Of a DNA stretch of 64,000 nt, positions 27,637 through 35,538 are shown piece after piece. Source of the stretch: DASXYG01 sp036502625 (GTDB lineage Bacteria > Actinomycetota > Actinomycetes > Streptosporangiales > Streptosporangiaceae). The position numbers were made by a program, and so were the translations under genes. Every line of letters starts with the position of its first letter. Position 1 is the first letter of the stretch. A model generated the notes under the pieces. The model searched no databases, was not told where the DNA came from, and saw only the letters and a program-made list of their open reading frames with translations. The stretch is taken from assembly GCA_036502625.1 (NCBI GenBank), contig DASXYG010000105.1:113971-177970 (forward strand), read 5' to 3'.

Positions 27637-28602
27637 GTGGAATCCGCCACGCTCGACGACACCGACCGGAAGATCATCCACGCCCTCCAGATCGACGGCC
27701 GCGCGCCGTTCCGCACGGTCGCCGACGCGGTGGGCGTCTCGGAGCAGACCGTCGCCCGCCGCTACCGCCGGATGCGCGACGCCGGCGCCCTCCGGGTCGT
27801 CGGCGCGGTCATCGGGCCGCGCCTCGGCTACGTCTCGTGGACGATCCGGCTGCGCTGCACCCCCGACGCCGCCGTCGAGATCGGCGCCGCGCTGGCCCGC
27901 CGCGACGACACCTTCTGGGTGCACCTGCTGTCCGGCGGCACCGAGATCTCCTGCAACACGCAGACGCGCAGCGACGCCGACCGCGACTCGCTGCTGCTGG
28001 AGAAGCTGCCGCGCACGCGCCGGGTCCTCGGCGTCACCGCGCATGCCGTCCTGCGCGGATACGTGTGGCCGAACAACTGGGGCGCGCTGCGGCGGCTGGC
28101 CGCGCCGCGGGCCGCGCGGCTGCGCCCGGAGACCGACCCCGTGCCGCCGGACGCCGCGCCCGTACCGCTCGCCGACGGCGACCGCACGCTGCTCGACGCC
28201 CTGGCCCGCGACGGCCGCGCCACCCACGACGACCTCGCCGCGGCCACCGGATGGTCGCCGTCCACGGTCCGCCGCCGGCTGCGCGACCTGCGGCGTACGG
28301 GGGTGCTGACGTACCAGCTCGACGTGTCGTCGGCGGCGGTCGGGCGCCCGGTCGTGGCGCGGCTGTGGATGTCGGTGCGGCCGTCCGCGGTCGACTCCGT
28401 CGGCGCCGCGCTCGCCGGGCACGACGAGGTGTCGTTCGCGGCCAGCACCACCGGCACGACCAACCTGCTCGCCGTCGTGCACTGCCGCGGCCCGGCGGAC
28501 CTGCACCGCTACCTCGGCGAACGGGTCGCGGTGCTGGACGGCGTCCGCGCCGTGGAGACCGCGCCGGTGCTCCGTACGCTCAAGGGCGCGGGCACCCGCT
28601 GA
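27637..28602 (+). CDS. Lrp/AsnC regulator with two fused copies
   Basis: A 321-residue protein made of two Lrp/AsnC units. Unit 1: helix-turn-helix 'LDDTDRKIIHALQIDGRAPF...GVSEQTVARRYRRMRDAGALRVVG' then a RAM (ligand-binding) domain. Unit 2 from about residue 180: 'LADGDRTLLDALARDGRATHDDLAAATGWSPSTVRRRL' then a second RAM domain ending 'LRTLKGAGTR'. Such double proteins are common in actinobacteria and act as single-chain dimers of feast/famine regulators; ligand unknown. GTG 27637 is preferred (TACGGT ends six bases before it); ATG 27619 and ATG 27601 are in-frame alternatives. It diverges from the methyltransferase gene. Confidence 0.88.
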   Translation: MESATLDDTDRKIIHALQIDGRAPFRTVADAVGVSEQTVARRYRRMRDAGALRVVGAVIGPRLGYVSWTIRLRCTPDAAVEIGAALARRDDTFWVHLLSGGTEISCNTQTRSDADRDSLLLEKLPRTRRVLGVTAHAVLRGYVWPNNWGALRRLAAPRAARLRPETDPVPPDAAPVPLADGDRTLLDALARDGRATHDDLAAATGWSPSTVRRRLRDLRRTGVLTYQLDVSSAAVGRPVVARLWMSVRPSAVDSVGAALAGHDEVSFAASTTGTTNLLAVVHCRGPADLHRYLGERVAVLDGVRAVETAPVLRTLKGAGTR

Positions 28603-28657
28603 CCGGCCCCGCCGGGCGGTGCGATCGCCGCGAAAGCCGTCCAGGTAACGTCTCAGC

Positions 28658-29839
28658 ATGAGCAGGTCGCTGCGAGTGCTGTGGGACGACAAGCTGACCT
28701 CGTACGACTTCGGTCCGGGGCATCCGATGGCGCCGGTGCGCGTCGAGCTCACCATGGCGCTGGCCCGCGCGCTCGGCGTGCTGGACCGGCCGAACGTCAC
28801 CGTCGCGGACTTCACGCCCGCCGACGACGCGCTGCTCGAACTCGTCCACGACCCGGATTACATCCAGGCCGTCAAGAACATCGACATGTACCCCATGGCG
28901 AACCTCCGCTACGGCCTCGGCAACGACGACAACCCCGTATTCCTGGGCATGCACGACGCGTCGGCGCTGGTCGCCGGCGCCTCGGTGGCCGCGGCCGAGG
29001 CGGTGTTCACCGGGGCGGCCGAGCACGCCGCCAACATCGCGGGCGGCCTGCACCACGCGATGCGCTCCGCGGCGTCCGGCTTCTGCATCTACAACGACCC
29101 CGCGATCGCGATCGCCTGGCTGCTCCGCCAGGGCGTGCGCCGCGTCGCGTACGTCGACACCGACGTCCACCACGGCGACGGCGTGCAGGCGGCCTTCTAC
29201 GACGACCCGCGCGTCCTGACGATCAGCCTGCACGAGAGCCCGCGCACGCTGTTCCCCGGCACCGGCCTGCCCACGGAGACCGGCACGGGCGAGGCGCAGG
29301 GCACCGCGGTCAACGTCGCGCTGCCGGCCGGCACCGGCGACGCGGGCTGGCTGCGCGCCTTCCACGCGGTCGTGCCGGAGGCGGTCGCCGCGTTCGAGCC
29401 GGAGATCCTCGTCACCCAGCACGGCTGCGACTCCCACACGCTGGACCCTCTGGCCCACCTGACGCTCACCGTCGACGGCCAGCGCGCCGCGTACACCGCG
29501 CTCCACGACCTCGCGCACCGCGTCGCCGGCGGCCGCTGGCTGATCACCGGCGGGGGCGGATACGAGCTGGTCCAGGTGGTGCCGCGGGTCTGGACCCACC
29601 TGCTCGCCGAGGCGTCGGGCGAGCCGATCGACGGCACGACGCTCACCCCGGAGGAGTGGCGCCACTTCGTGTGGGCCCGTACGGACGAGGTCGCGCCGCA
29701 GCGGATGACCGACGGCGCCCCGGGCGAGTACCGCCCCTGGGAGCGCGGCTACGACCCGGCCGATCCCGTCGACCGCGCCGTCATGGCGACCCGCAAGGCC
29801 GTGTTCCCCGCGCTCGGCATCGACCCCGAGACGCTCTGA
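28658..29839 (+). CDS. acuC: AcuC-like deacetylase (histone deacetylase superfamily)
   Basis: A 393-residue zinc-dependent deacetylase of class I HDAC fold. Motifs: GGLHHAMRSAASGFCIYND (tandem His and Asp), VDTDVHHGDGVQAAF (zinc Asp and His), 'VTQHGCDSHTLDPLAHL' and 'ITGGGGYELVQVVPRVWTH' (GGGGY). In Bacillus AcuC deacetylates and activates acetyl-CoA synthetase; the same role is inferred. TAACGT (28646-28651) ends six bases before ATG 28658 and no Shine-Dalgarno is present, so the mRNA is probably leaderless. A phosphatase-like gene follows after 26 bases, probably co-transcribed. Confidence 0.94.
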   Translation: MSRSLRVLWDDKLTSYDFGPGHPMAPVRVELTMALARALGVLDRPNVTVADFTPADDALLELVHDPDYIQAVKNIDMYPMANLRYGLGNDDNPVFLGMHDASALVAGASVAAAEAVFTGAAEHAANIAGGLHHAMRSAASGFCIYNDPAIAIAWLLRQGVRRVAYVDTDVHHGDGVQAAFYDDPRVLTISLHESPRTLFPGTGLPTETGTGEAQGTAVNVALPAGTGDAGWLRAFHAVVPEAVAAFEPEILVTQHGCDSHTLDPLAHLTLTVDGQRAAYTALHDLAHRVAGGRWLITGGGGYELVQVVPRVWTHLLAEASGEPIDGTTLTPEEWRHFVWARTDEVAPQRMTDGAPGEYRPWERGYDPADPVDRAVMATRKAVFPALGIDPETL

Positions 29840-29865
29840 ACCCGCACCCGACCCGAGGAGATGCC

Positions 29866-30696
29866 GTGCCCCGCGGTCCATCCGATGTGCCCACGCGCGC
29901 GGAGCTGCGCGCCCAGCTCGTCGACACCCGCATCGCCGGTGACGTCGACACCACCCGCCAGTCGAACGTCAAGCACTACCGCAGGCTCGCCGCCGGCGAC
30001 CCCTACTACGACCTCGGCCTGACGTTCGACCGCGCGTGGAGCTTCGCCGACATTCTGGCGCTGATGGCCGAGCGCGCCGGGGTCGACCCGGACCCGCGCC
30101 ACGTGATGGGCGCCGACACCATCGACCCCGACCGTACGATCGACGCCGTCGAGCGCATGGCCAAGCGCGTGGCCGGCGCCGCGGACCGCCGCGAGCGCGT
30201 CCTGCTGGCCACCGGCCACCCCGGCGGGATGCTGCCGGTCTACCTGCGGCTCGCCGAGGTCCTGCGCGACCGCGGCTGCGAGCTGCTCACGCCGGAGGAG
30301 GGCTGGCGGTACGACGCGCCCGCGCACGCCGAGGACCACACGGAGCCCGACGGCGGCCGCATCGCCTACGACCACTGCGTCGCCATGCTGGTCGACCGCA
30401 TCGGCCCGCACCACACGCACGCCCCCGAGCCCATGCGCGCGCTGCTCGCCGGGCTGGCCGCCGAGGGCGCGCCGCCGCCGGGGTTCGTGGTCGCCGACCA
30501 CGGGTTCGCCGGCGCCGCGGCGGAGGCCGGCGTCGAGACCGTGGCGTTCGCCGATTGCAACGATCCCGCGCTGTTCCTGGGCGAGGCCGAGGGCCGGGTC
30601 GCGGTGACGGTGCCGCTGGACGACCACGTCAGCCCGCGCCACTACGCGCCGATGACCGCCTACCTCCTGGACCAGGCAGGACTCCTCGACGACTGA
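29866..30696 (+). CDS. Phosphatase-like protein of a conserved actinobacterial family
   Basis: A 276-residue cytoplasmic protein starting from GTG 29866, with GAGGAG five bases upstream. It carries a nucleotide/phosphate-binding-like loop 'VLLATGHPGGMLPVYLRLAEVL' near residue 110, and 'GFVVADHGFAGAAAEAGVETVAFADCNDPAL' later, with Asp/His residues that could bind metal. Homologs in related genomes are generally called phosphatases, but no textbook motif settles this and no activity is certain. It lies between acuC and bldC; the acuC-phosphatase-bldC order appears conserved in related actinomycetes (recollection, not tested here). Confidence 0.65.
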   Translation: MPRGPSDVPTRAELRAQLVDTRIAGDVDTTRQSNVKHYRRLAAGDPYYDLGLTFDRAWSFADILALMAERAGVDPDPRHVMGADTIDPDRTIDAVERMAKRVAGAADRRERVLLATGHPGGMLPVYLRLAEVLRDRGCELLTPEEGWRYDAPAHAEDHTEPDGGRIAYDHCVAMLVDRIGPHHTHAPEPMRALLAGLAAEGAPPPGFVVADHGFAGAAAEAGVETVAFADCNDPALFLGEAEGRVAVTVPLDDHVSPRHYAPMTAYLLDQAGLLDD

Positions 30697-30710
30697 CGCG
30701 GCGGCGCCCG

Positions 30711-30737
30711 TGCCGTACGCCGGAAACCCGTACGGCA
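30711..30737 (+). terminator. Hairpin after the phosphatase-like gene
   Basis: TGCCGTACG (30711-30719) pairs perfectly with CGTACGGCA (30729-30737) around a nine-base loop, 15 bases past the stop codon. There is no T tail, but position and strength fit a terminator separating acuC/phosphatase from bldC. Confidence 0.6.
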
Positions 30738-30758
30738 TAGGGCTTCCGTTCGTCCCGT

Positions 30759-30800
30759 GTGTCACCTCGAAGCGCGGAAAGTCTGGTCTATGCGTGACAC
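30759..30800. repeat. Interrupted inverted repeat upstream of bldC
   Basis: GTGTCAC (30759-30765) faces GTGACAC (30794-30800) with 28 bases between, about 90-130 bases before the bldC start. TTACTC/TACTCT at 30811-30817 is a possible -10 just downstream. The arms could be a regulator site in the bldC promoter; no known regulator is matched with confidence. Confidence 0.35.
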
Positions 30801-30886
30801 GTTTCGCGTTTTACTCTGGGGGCGTGCGTGACGGATGACACCGGACGAAGCGCGGTGCGCCGACCGCGTGCGGAAGAAGGCGTCCG

Positions 30887-31090
30887 ATGGCTACAGCCCA
30901 GCGGCCTCTGAACGAGGTGAAGTTCCTGACCGTGGCCGAAGTTGCCACGATCATGAGGGTGTCCAAGATGACCGTGTACCGGCTCGTCCACTCGGGAGAC
31001 CTGACCGCGATCCGTGTGGGCCGTTCCTTCCGGGTCCCTGAGCAGGCCGTACACGACTACCTCCGCGATTCCTACATCGAGGCGGGCTGA
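30887..31090 (+). CDS. bldC: BldC, MerR-like developmental regulator
   Basis: A 67-residue winged-helix protein essentially identical in layout to Streptomyces BldC: FLTVAEVATIMRVSKMTVYR (helix-turn-helix, about residues 13-32), LVHSGDLTAIRVGRSFRVPE (wing), then 'AVHDYLRDSYIEAG'. BldC lacks the effector domain of MerR proteins and binds head-to-tail on direct repeats to time development. Start ATG 30887 has GCGTCCG/AAGAAGG (30868-30876) upstream as a ribosome binding region. It is monocistronic, ended by the overlapping terminator. Confidence 0.95.
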   Translation: MATAQRPLNEVKFLTVAEVATIMRVSKMTVYRLVHSGDLTAIRVGRSFRVPEQAVHDYLRDSYIEAG

Positions 31091-31107
31091 CCCCCCGGTA
31101 GCCCGCC
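31080..31107 (+). terminator. Terminator overlapping the bldC stop codon
   Basis: AGGCGGGCT (31080-31088) pairs with AGCCCGCCTT starting at 31100, leaving an 11-base loop, and is followed by CTTCTTCC. The bldC stop codon (31088-31090) lies in the hairpin. Confidence 0.75.
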
Positions 31108-31242
31108 TTCTTCCGCCCTTCCGGGGCTCTCACCCGGGAGGGCAGAAGACTGTGTACGGGCGGTACGCTGGATCCTCGTGTCGACGCGCGGCATTTCTGT
31201 GCCTGGACGCGATCACCGAAATCGACAGTGAGGACCGCGAAC

Positions 31243-31341
31243 GTGGGCTCTGTGATCAAGAAGCGGCGCAAGCGCATGGCGAAGAAGAAGCACCGCAAGC
31301 TGCTGAAGCGCACCCGGGTTCAGCGCCGCAACAAGAAGTAG
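31243..31341 (+). CDS. Small basic ribosomal protein bS22 (AURKAIP1/COX24 domain)
   Basis: A 32-residue peptide starting from GTG 31243: MGSVIKKRRKRMAKKKHRKL followed by LKRTRVQRRNKK. It matches the actinobacterial small-subunit protein bS22 seen in mycobacterial ribosome structures and the AURKAIP1/COX24 C-terminal domain. Over half the residues are Lys or Arg, fitting rRNA binding. GAGG lies about ten bases upstream of GTG. It has its own transcription unit or reads into the epimerase gene 51 bases downstream. Confidence 0.93.
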   Translation: MGSVIKKRRKRMAKKKHRKLLKRTRVQRRNKK

Positions 31342-31392
31342 CCGCGCGGGCGCCGGCGGGCGTCTCACCCAGACGAGCCCAGGGAAGGTCCC

Positions 31393-32340
31393 ATGGCAGG
31401 CGTTGTGCTCGTCACCGGTGTCTCCCGTCAACTCGGTGCCCGGGCGGCCGCCGCGCTGAAGGCCGATCCGGGCGTCGTACGGGTCATCGGTGTCGATTCG
31501 GTCGATGCCGCACCGACCGCGGAGACCGACGCCGGCGGTGCGCGGTACGCCGAGATCATCGCCGACGCCGGAGTCGACACCGTTGTGCACCTCGACCAGG
31601 TCCACGCGTCGGACGACCCCAGCGGCCGTCTGGCGATGCATGAGACCAACGTCATCGGGGCCATGCGGCTGCTCGCCGCCTGCCAGCGGTCGGAGACCGT
31701 GAGCCGCATCGTGATCGGCTCGTCCACCGAGGTCTACGGCGCGACGCCGGGTGACCCCGCGGTGTTCACCGAGCGGATCGCGCCGCGCGCGCGTCCGGGC
31801 GGGCTCTTCGCCCGCGACCTCGCCGGAGTCGAGCGCTACGCCCGCGACCTCCGGGAGCGCCGCGGCGACATCGCGATCTCCGTGCTCAGGCTGGCCGAGA
31901 TCCTCGGCCCCGGCATCAGCACCCCCCTGACGCGCTACCTCGAACCCGCGCTCGTCCCGGTCCTGCTCGGCCACGACCCCCGGCTGCAGTTCCTGTACGC
32001 CGACGACGCCGTCGAGGCCGTCCGCCGGATGGCCGTCGCCGACCACCCGGGCGTGTTCAACGTCGCCGGCCACGGCACGCTCACGCTGTCGCAGGCGCTG
32101 CGCCGGTCCGGGCGCGCCATGCTGCGCGTGCCCAGACCCGGCATGCGGGCCTTCGGCGGCCTGGCCGCGCGCGCCGGGCTGCGCCGCCCGCCGAGCGACG
32201 AACTGGCCGTGCTGCGCCACGGCCGTGTCGTCGACACCACCGCCATCGAGCGCGAGCTGCGGTGGTCGCCGCGGTTCACCACCGCCGAGGCGTTCGACGC
32301 CCACTTCCCCCGGCTCGCCCGACGGCCGGCCACGGCATGA
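31393..32340 (+). CDS. NAD-dependent epimerase/dehydratase-family protein
   Basis: A 315-residue extended SDR protein with nucleotide-binding start VVLVTGVSRQLGARAAAAL (residues 4-22; GxxxQLG in place of GxxGxxG) and conserved 'VVHLDQVHAS' and 'NVIGAMRLLAAC' elements. The YxxxK catalytic pair is not clearly conserved: the segment after 'IVIGSSTEVYGATPGD' has Tyr but the Lys is absent, so it may be a binding protein rather than an active epimerase. The stop codon overlaps the next gene by ATGA, so it is coupled to the acyltransferase. This pair is conserved next to bS22 in many actinobacteria. Confidence 0.85.
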   Translation: MAGVVLVTGVSRQLGARAAAALKADPGVVRVIGVDSVDAAPTAETDAGGARYAEIIADAGVDTVVHLDQVHASDDPSGRLAMHETNVIGAMRLLAACQRSETVSRIVIGSSTEVYGATPGDPAVFTERIAPRARPGGLFARDLAGVERYARDLRERRGDIAISVLRLAEILGPGISTPLTRYLEPALVPVLLGHDPRLQFLYADDAVEAVRRMAVADHPGVFNVAGHGTLTLSQALRRSGRAMLRVPRPGMRAFGGLAARAGLRRPPSDELAVLRHGRVVDTTAIERELRWSPRFTTAEAFDAHFPRLARRPATA

Positions 32341-33176
32341 CGGGCTGGGAGGAGCGCGCCGCCGACGCGCTCGCCTTCCTGCGCCGCCGCGTCGACGGCG
32401 ACTACACCATCGACGACTTCGGCTTCGACCCCGACTTCAGCGACCATGTCATCGCCCCGATCGAGCGCACGCTCTACGACCACTGGTTCGACATCTCGAC
32501 GGAGGGCCTCGGGCACGTGCCGTCCGAGGGCGGCGCGCTCCTGGTCGCCAACCACTCGGGCACGCTCCCGGTCGACGCCCTGATGACGCAGGTCGCGCTG
32601 CACGACCACCACCCCGCGCGGCGCCGCCTGCGGCTGCTCGCCGCCGACCTCGTCTACCGCATCCCGGTCGTCGCGCACCTGTCGCGCAAGGCCGGCAACA
32701 CGCTGGCCTGCCCGGAGGACGCCGACCGGCTGCTGCGCGGCGGCGAGCTCGTCGGCGTGTTCCCCGAGGGCTTCGAGGGCGTCGGCAAACCGTTCGCCGA
32801 GCGCTACCGCCTCCAGCGGTTCGGCCGCGGCGGCTTCGTGACGACGGCGATCCGCGCGGGCGTGCCGATCGTGCCGTGCGCGATCGTCGGCGCCGAGGAG
32901 ATCTACCCGAAGATCGGCGACCTCCGCGCGCTGGCGAAGCTGCTCGGCTTCCCGTACTTCCCGATCACCCCGACGTTCCCGTGGCTCGGCCCGCTCGGGG
33001 TGATCCCGCTGCCCAGCAAGTGGATCATCGGCTTCGCCGAGCCGGTGCGCACCGACGCCATCGACCCGCGCGACGCCGACGATCCACAGGTTGTGGAGAA
33101 CGTCACCGAGGACGTACGGCGGATGATCCAGGCGTACGTCGACGACCTGCGCGAGAAGCGCGGCCCGGCGTTCTGA
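32337..33176 (+). CDS. PlsC-like lysophospholipid acyltransferase
   Basis: A 279-residue 1-acylglycerol-3-phosphate acyltransferase-type protein. It has the acceptor His motif in VANHSGTLPVDAL (His followed by Asp six residues on, a family variant of HxxxxD) and VGVFPEGFEGVGKPF, the FPEG block. 'GFVTTAIRAGVPIVPCAIVGAEEIYPKI' is the third conserved block. No transmembrane helix is obvious, so it probably associates peripherally with the membrane. ATG 32337 overlaps the stop codon of the epimerase gene (ATGA). It converges with the HAD hydrolase, itself often paired with acyltransferases. Confidence 0.88.
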   Translation: MTGWEERAADALAFLRRRVDGDYTIDDFGFDPDFSDHVIAPIERTLYDHWFDISTEGLGHVPSEGGALLVANHSGTLPVDALMTQVALHDHHPARRRLRLLAADLVYRIPVVAHLSRKAGNTLACPEDADRLLRGGELVGVFPEGFEGVGKPFAERYRLQRFGRGGFVTTAIRAGVPIVPCAIVGAEEIYPKIGDLRALAKLLGFPYFPITPTFPWLGPLGVIPLPSKWIIGFAEPVRTDAIDPRDADDPQVVENVTEDVRRMIQAYVDDLREKRGPAF

Positions 33177-33195
33177 CCGCGGACCGCGGGCGCGG

Positions 33196-34125
33196 TCAGC
33201 GCAGGGCGCGGACGAGGTCGAGCGCGGACGAGAGGCGGCCCGGCGGCCTGCGGTGGCGGTGCAGCGCGACGGCCGCGCCGATGGCCCCTGCCGCCGCGCC
33301 GGCGCCGGCCGCGCTCGCCAGGGCGTAGAGGCTGGCCTTGCGGCCCGTACGGAAGTCGAACACCGGCCAGCCGAGCGCCTTCGCGGCGTCCTTGAGCTCG
33401 GAGTCGGGGTTCACGACGTTCGGGTGGCCGACCGACGACAGCATCGGCAGGTCGTTGGCGGAGTCGCTGTACGCCGAGCAGCGCGACAGCACCAGGCCCT
33501 CGCGCTTGACCAGCGCGCGCACCGCCTCGGCCTTGGCCGGGCCGTGCAGCAGGTCGCCGACGAGGCGCCCGGTGTAGACGCCGTTCTCACTGGCCGCGAC
33601 GGTGCCGAGCGCGCCGGTCAGGCCGAGGCGGCGGGCGATGACGTCGGCGAGCTCCACGGGGGTCGCGGTGACCAGCCACACCCGCTGCCCGGCCGCCAGG
33701 TGGCGCTGCGCGAGATTGCGGGTGCCCTCCCAGATGCGGTCGGCGATGAGGTCGTCGTAGATCTCCTCGGACAGCGTGATCAGGTCGTCGACCTTCTGCC
33801 CGGCCACGAACGCGAGCGCCGCCTCGCGCGCGGCGTTCATGTGGTCGCGGTTCTCGACGCCGCCGACCCGGAACGCCACCTGGCCCCAGGCGAACCTGGC
33901 GAGGTCGCGGGTGGTGAAGAGGTCGCGCGCGGCGAGGCCGCGGGCGAAGTAGTAGATCGAGGCGCCCCGCATCATCGTGTTGTCGACGTCGAAGAACGCG
34001 GCGGCCGTCGGGTCGGGGTCGGGCGCGGCGACGCCGACCTGCGCCGCGGCCGCGGATGCCTCCCCCGCCCGGATCGCCCGTCGTGCGGCGGTCTCGTCGC
34101 GCCGGTCGCGCAGTCGTCGATCCAT
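33196..34125 (-). CDS. HAD-IB family hydrolase (SerB/CicA-like)
   Basis: A 309-residue haloacid-dehalogenase-type phosphatase. Motif I is AFFDVDNTMM (DxDxT, about residues 43-52), motif II WLVTATPVEL, and motif IV 'AYSDSANDLPMLSSVG'. A C-terminal hydrophobic segment (about 275-292, 'ALASAAGAGAAAGAIGAAVAL') may anchor it to the membrane. The N-terminal 30 residues are charged and probably disordered. HAD-IB enzymes in this setting may dephosphorylate lysophosphatidate-type lipids or phosphoserine; not determined. TAGTCT ends seven bases before ATG 34125 with no Shine-Dalgarno, suggesting a leaderless transcript. Confidence 0.9.
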   Translation of the reverse strand: MDRRLRDRRDETAARRAIRAGEASAAAAQVGVAAPDPDPTAAAFFDVDNTMMRGASIYYFARGLAARDLFTTRDLARFAWGQVAFRVGGVENRDHMNAAREAALAFVAGQKVDDLITLSEEIYDDLIADRIWEGTRNLAQRHLAAGQRVWLVTATPVELADVIARRLGLTGALGTVAASENGVYTGRLVGDLLHGPAKAEAVRALVKREGLVLSRCSAYSDSANDLPMLSSVGHPNVVNPDSELKDAAKALGWPVFDFRTGRKASLYALASAAGAGAAAGAIGAAVALHRHRRPPGRLSSALDLVRALR

Positions 34126-34164
34126 GTGCCCGAGACTAATCGGCTCGGGGGGTCCGGGTGTCGG

Positions 34165-34404
34165 CTATTCCGGTCGTACGGGCGCCGCGGCGGCGGCGTC
34201 GCCCGACCGGTCGGTGCCGGCGGCGGGGCCGACCAGCGCGGCGCGGAGGCGCTCGGCGAACCGGTCGTCCGGTCGTACGCCTTGGGGGAGGGTGCGCAGC
34301 GCGTCGGTGATGGCGGCCTCGCGACCGGCGTCGGGCTTGGTGTCCGCCACCTCGCCGACGAGCGACGCGAGATCGTCCACATCTCTTCGTGGCAACGTCG
34401 CCAT
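34165..34404 (-). CDS. Short protein downstream of the sigma-factor gene, possible RsbN remnant
   Basis: A 79-residue soluble protein (MATLPRRDVDDLASLVGEVA) with a good AAGGG site before ATG 34404. The segment 'LPQGVRPDDRFAERLRAALVG' resembles the N-terminal part of DUF5667 proteins such as RsbN, the membrane anti-sigma factor usually encoded after bldN in Streptomyces. Here there is no membrane helix and the tail ends in a disordered Ala-rich stretch, so it may be a cut-down soluble anti-sigma factor or unrelated. It is 267 bases from the sigma gene, on the same strand. Assignment by position is an inference. Confidence 0.55.
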   Translation of the reverse strand: MATLPRRDVDDLASLVGEVADTKPDAGREAAITDALRTLPQGVRPDDRFAERLRAALVGPAAGTDRSGDAAAAAPVRPE

Positions 34405-34671
34405 CGTGGTCCCTTCGCTACCGAGTTCCCCGCTCGCGCCTAACCCACGTAACGAATGCGGCGGCGCCTAGTTACGTTCGCTCTTCCACATTTCCGCGAG
34501 GCCTCTAACGGCGATGATACGTTCGCCTATCGGAGCCGGGCCGTACGGGGCGGCCGCAATGCGCGCGCCATGACCGGCCGATTCACCAGCGGTGACGCCC
34601 ATCACAGCCGAACTGTGCCGAATGCCACTATTGACACGAATTTCAATAGCGGCGCCGGGGCGGCGGATTGG

Positions 34672-35307
34672 TCAGCGGATATCGCCGGGCAGCAGCCGGG
34701 CCAGGGAGCGCACCGCGCGATATTGCAGCGCCTTGATGGCGCCGTCGTTCTTGTCCATGATCTTCGCGGTTTCGGAAACCGAGAGGTCCTGGAGGAAGCG
34801 CAGGACGATGCACTCCTGCTGCTCCGGCCCGAGCCTGCGGACGGCCTCGAGCAGCGCGCGGTTGGTGAGCTGGGCCAGCACGATGCCCTCGGGGCCCTGC
34901 TCGACGGGCTCGGGGCCGAGCAGCTCCGCGGTGGTGATCTCCAGGCGGTAGCGGCCGGACTTGAAGTGGTCGGCCACGAGGTTGCGGGCGATCGTCACGA
35001 GCCAGGCGCCGAAGTCCTTGCCCTGCCAGGTGAAGCTGCGCACGCGCCGCAGCGCCCGCAGGAACGTCTCGCTCGTGAGGTCCTCGGCCAGCGCCTGACC
35101 GCCCACGCGGTAGTAGATGTAGCGGTAGACGAGCGTGACGTAGCGGTCATAGAGCTCGCCGAACGCCTGCGCGTCGCCGGACTTGGCGCGCATGACGACG
35201 GCCTTGAGCGCCTCCTGCGCCATCTCGGCCGCTTGGGCGCCCGTGGCATGCGAAGGCTCATGCGTGCCCGGCGACTGCGCGGACCGGTCGAGACCGAGGC
35301 TCGGCAT
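34672..35307 (-). CDS. bldN: BldN-like ECF RNA polymerase sigma factor
   Basis: A 211-residue ECF sigma factor. Region 2 (about 50-115) contains 'AFGELYDRYVTLVYRYIYYRVG' and the DNA-binding 'DFGAWLVTIARNLVADHFKS'; region 4 (about 145-205) contains 'LGPEQQECIVLRFLQDLSVSETAKIM' and 'GAIKALQYRAVRSLARLLP', which closely follow BldN of Streptomyces. The N-terminal 40 residues are an extension; in Streptomyces BldN is made with a longer, cleaved pro-sequence. ATG 35307 has AAGGAG five bases upstream. The neighbouring rex-hem block is also syntenic with Streptomyces. The expected membrane anti-sigma factor gene rsbN is not recognisable. Confidence 0.88.
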   Translation of the reverse strand: MPSLGLDRSAQSPGTHEPSHATGAQAAEMAQEALKAVVMRAKSGDAQAFGELYDRYVTLVYRYIYYRVGGQALAEDLTSETFLRALRRVRSFTWQGKDFGAWLVTIARNLVADHFKSGRYRLEITTAELLGPEPVEQGPEGIVLAQLTNRALLEAVRRLGPEQQECIVLRFLQDLSVSETAKIMDKNDGAIKALQYRAVRSLARLLPGDIR

Positions 35308-35377
35308 GTCAACTCCTTGCAGCAGCGGCAAAGACCTTGCGCTCCGCGACGGGGCGGGTGCAGAGAGCGTGCCGGAC

Positions 35378-35407
35378 ATGCTAGATACCTTTGAGTAGCG
35401 CTGACAA
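35378..35407 (-). promoter_or_regulatory. Possible bldN promoter
   Basis: On the minus strand TTGTCA (35402-35407) and TAGCAT (35378-35383) are 18 bases apart, about 70 bases before the sigma-factor start, in a locally AT-richer region. Fits a housekeeping promoter but is unproved. Confidence 0.4.
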
Positions 35408-35538
35408 CGAATTGAGCCAAGCTGTTGTAAAAGCTCACTTACCGCGTTCGTGATCAGCCTGTTCTTCACCCTCTGGCGTCGGCGTTCGCGGAGTTCGTCA
35501 GCCCCCGGGCTACGCAAGCGGCCGGTTCGTGGGGCAAC

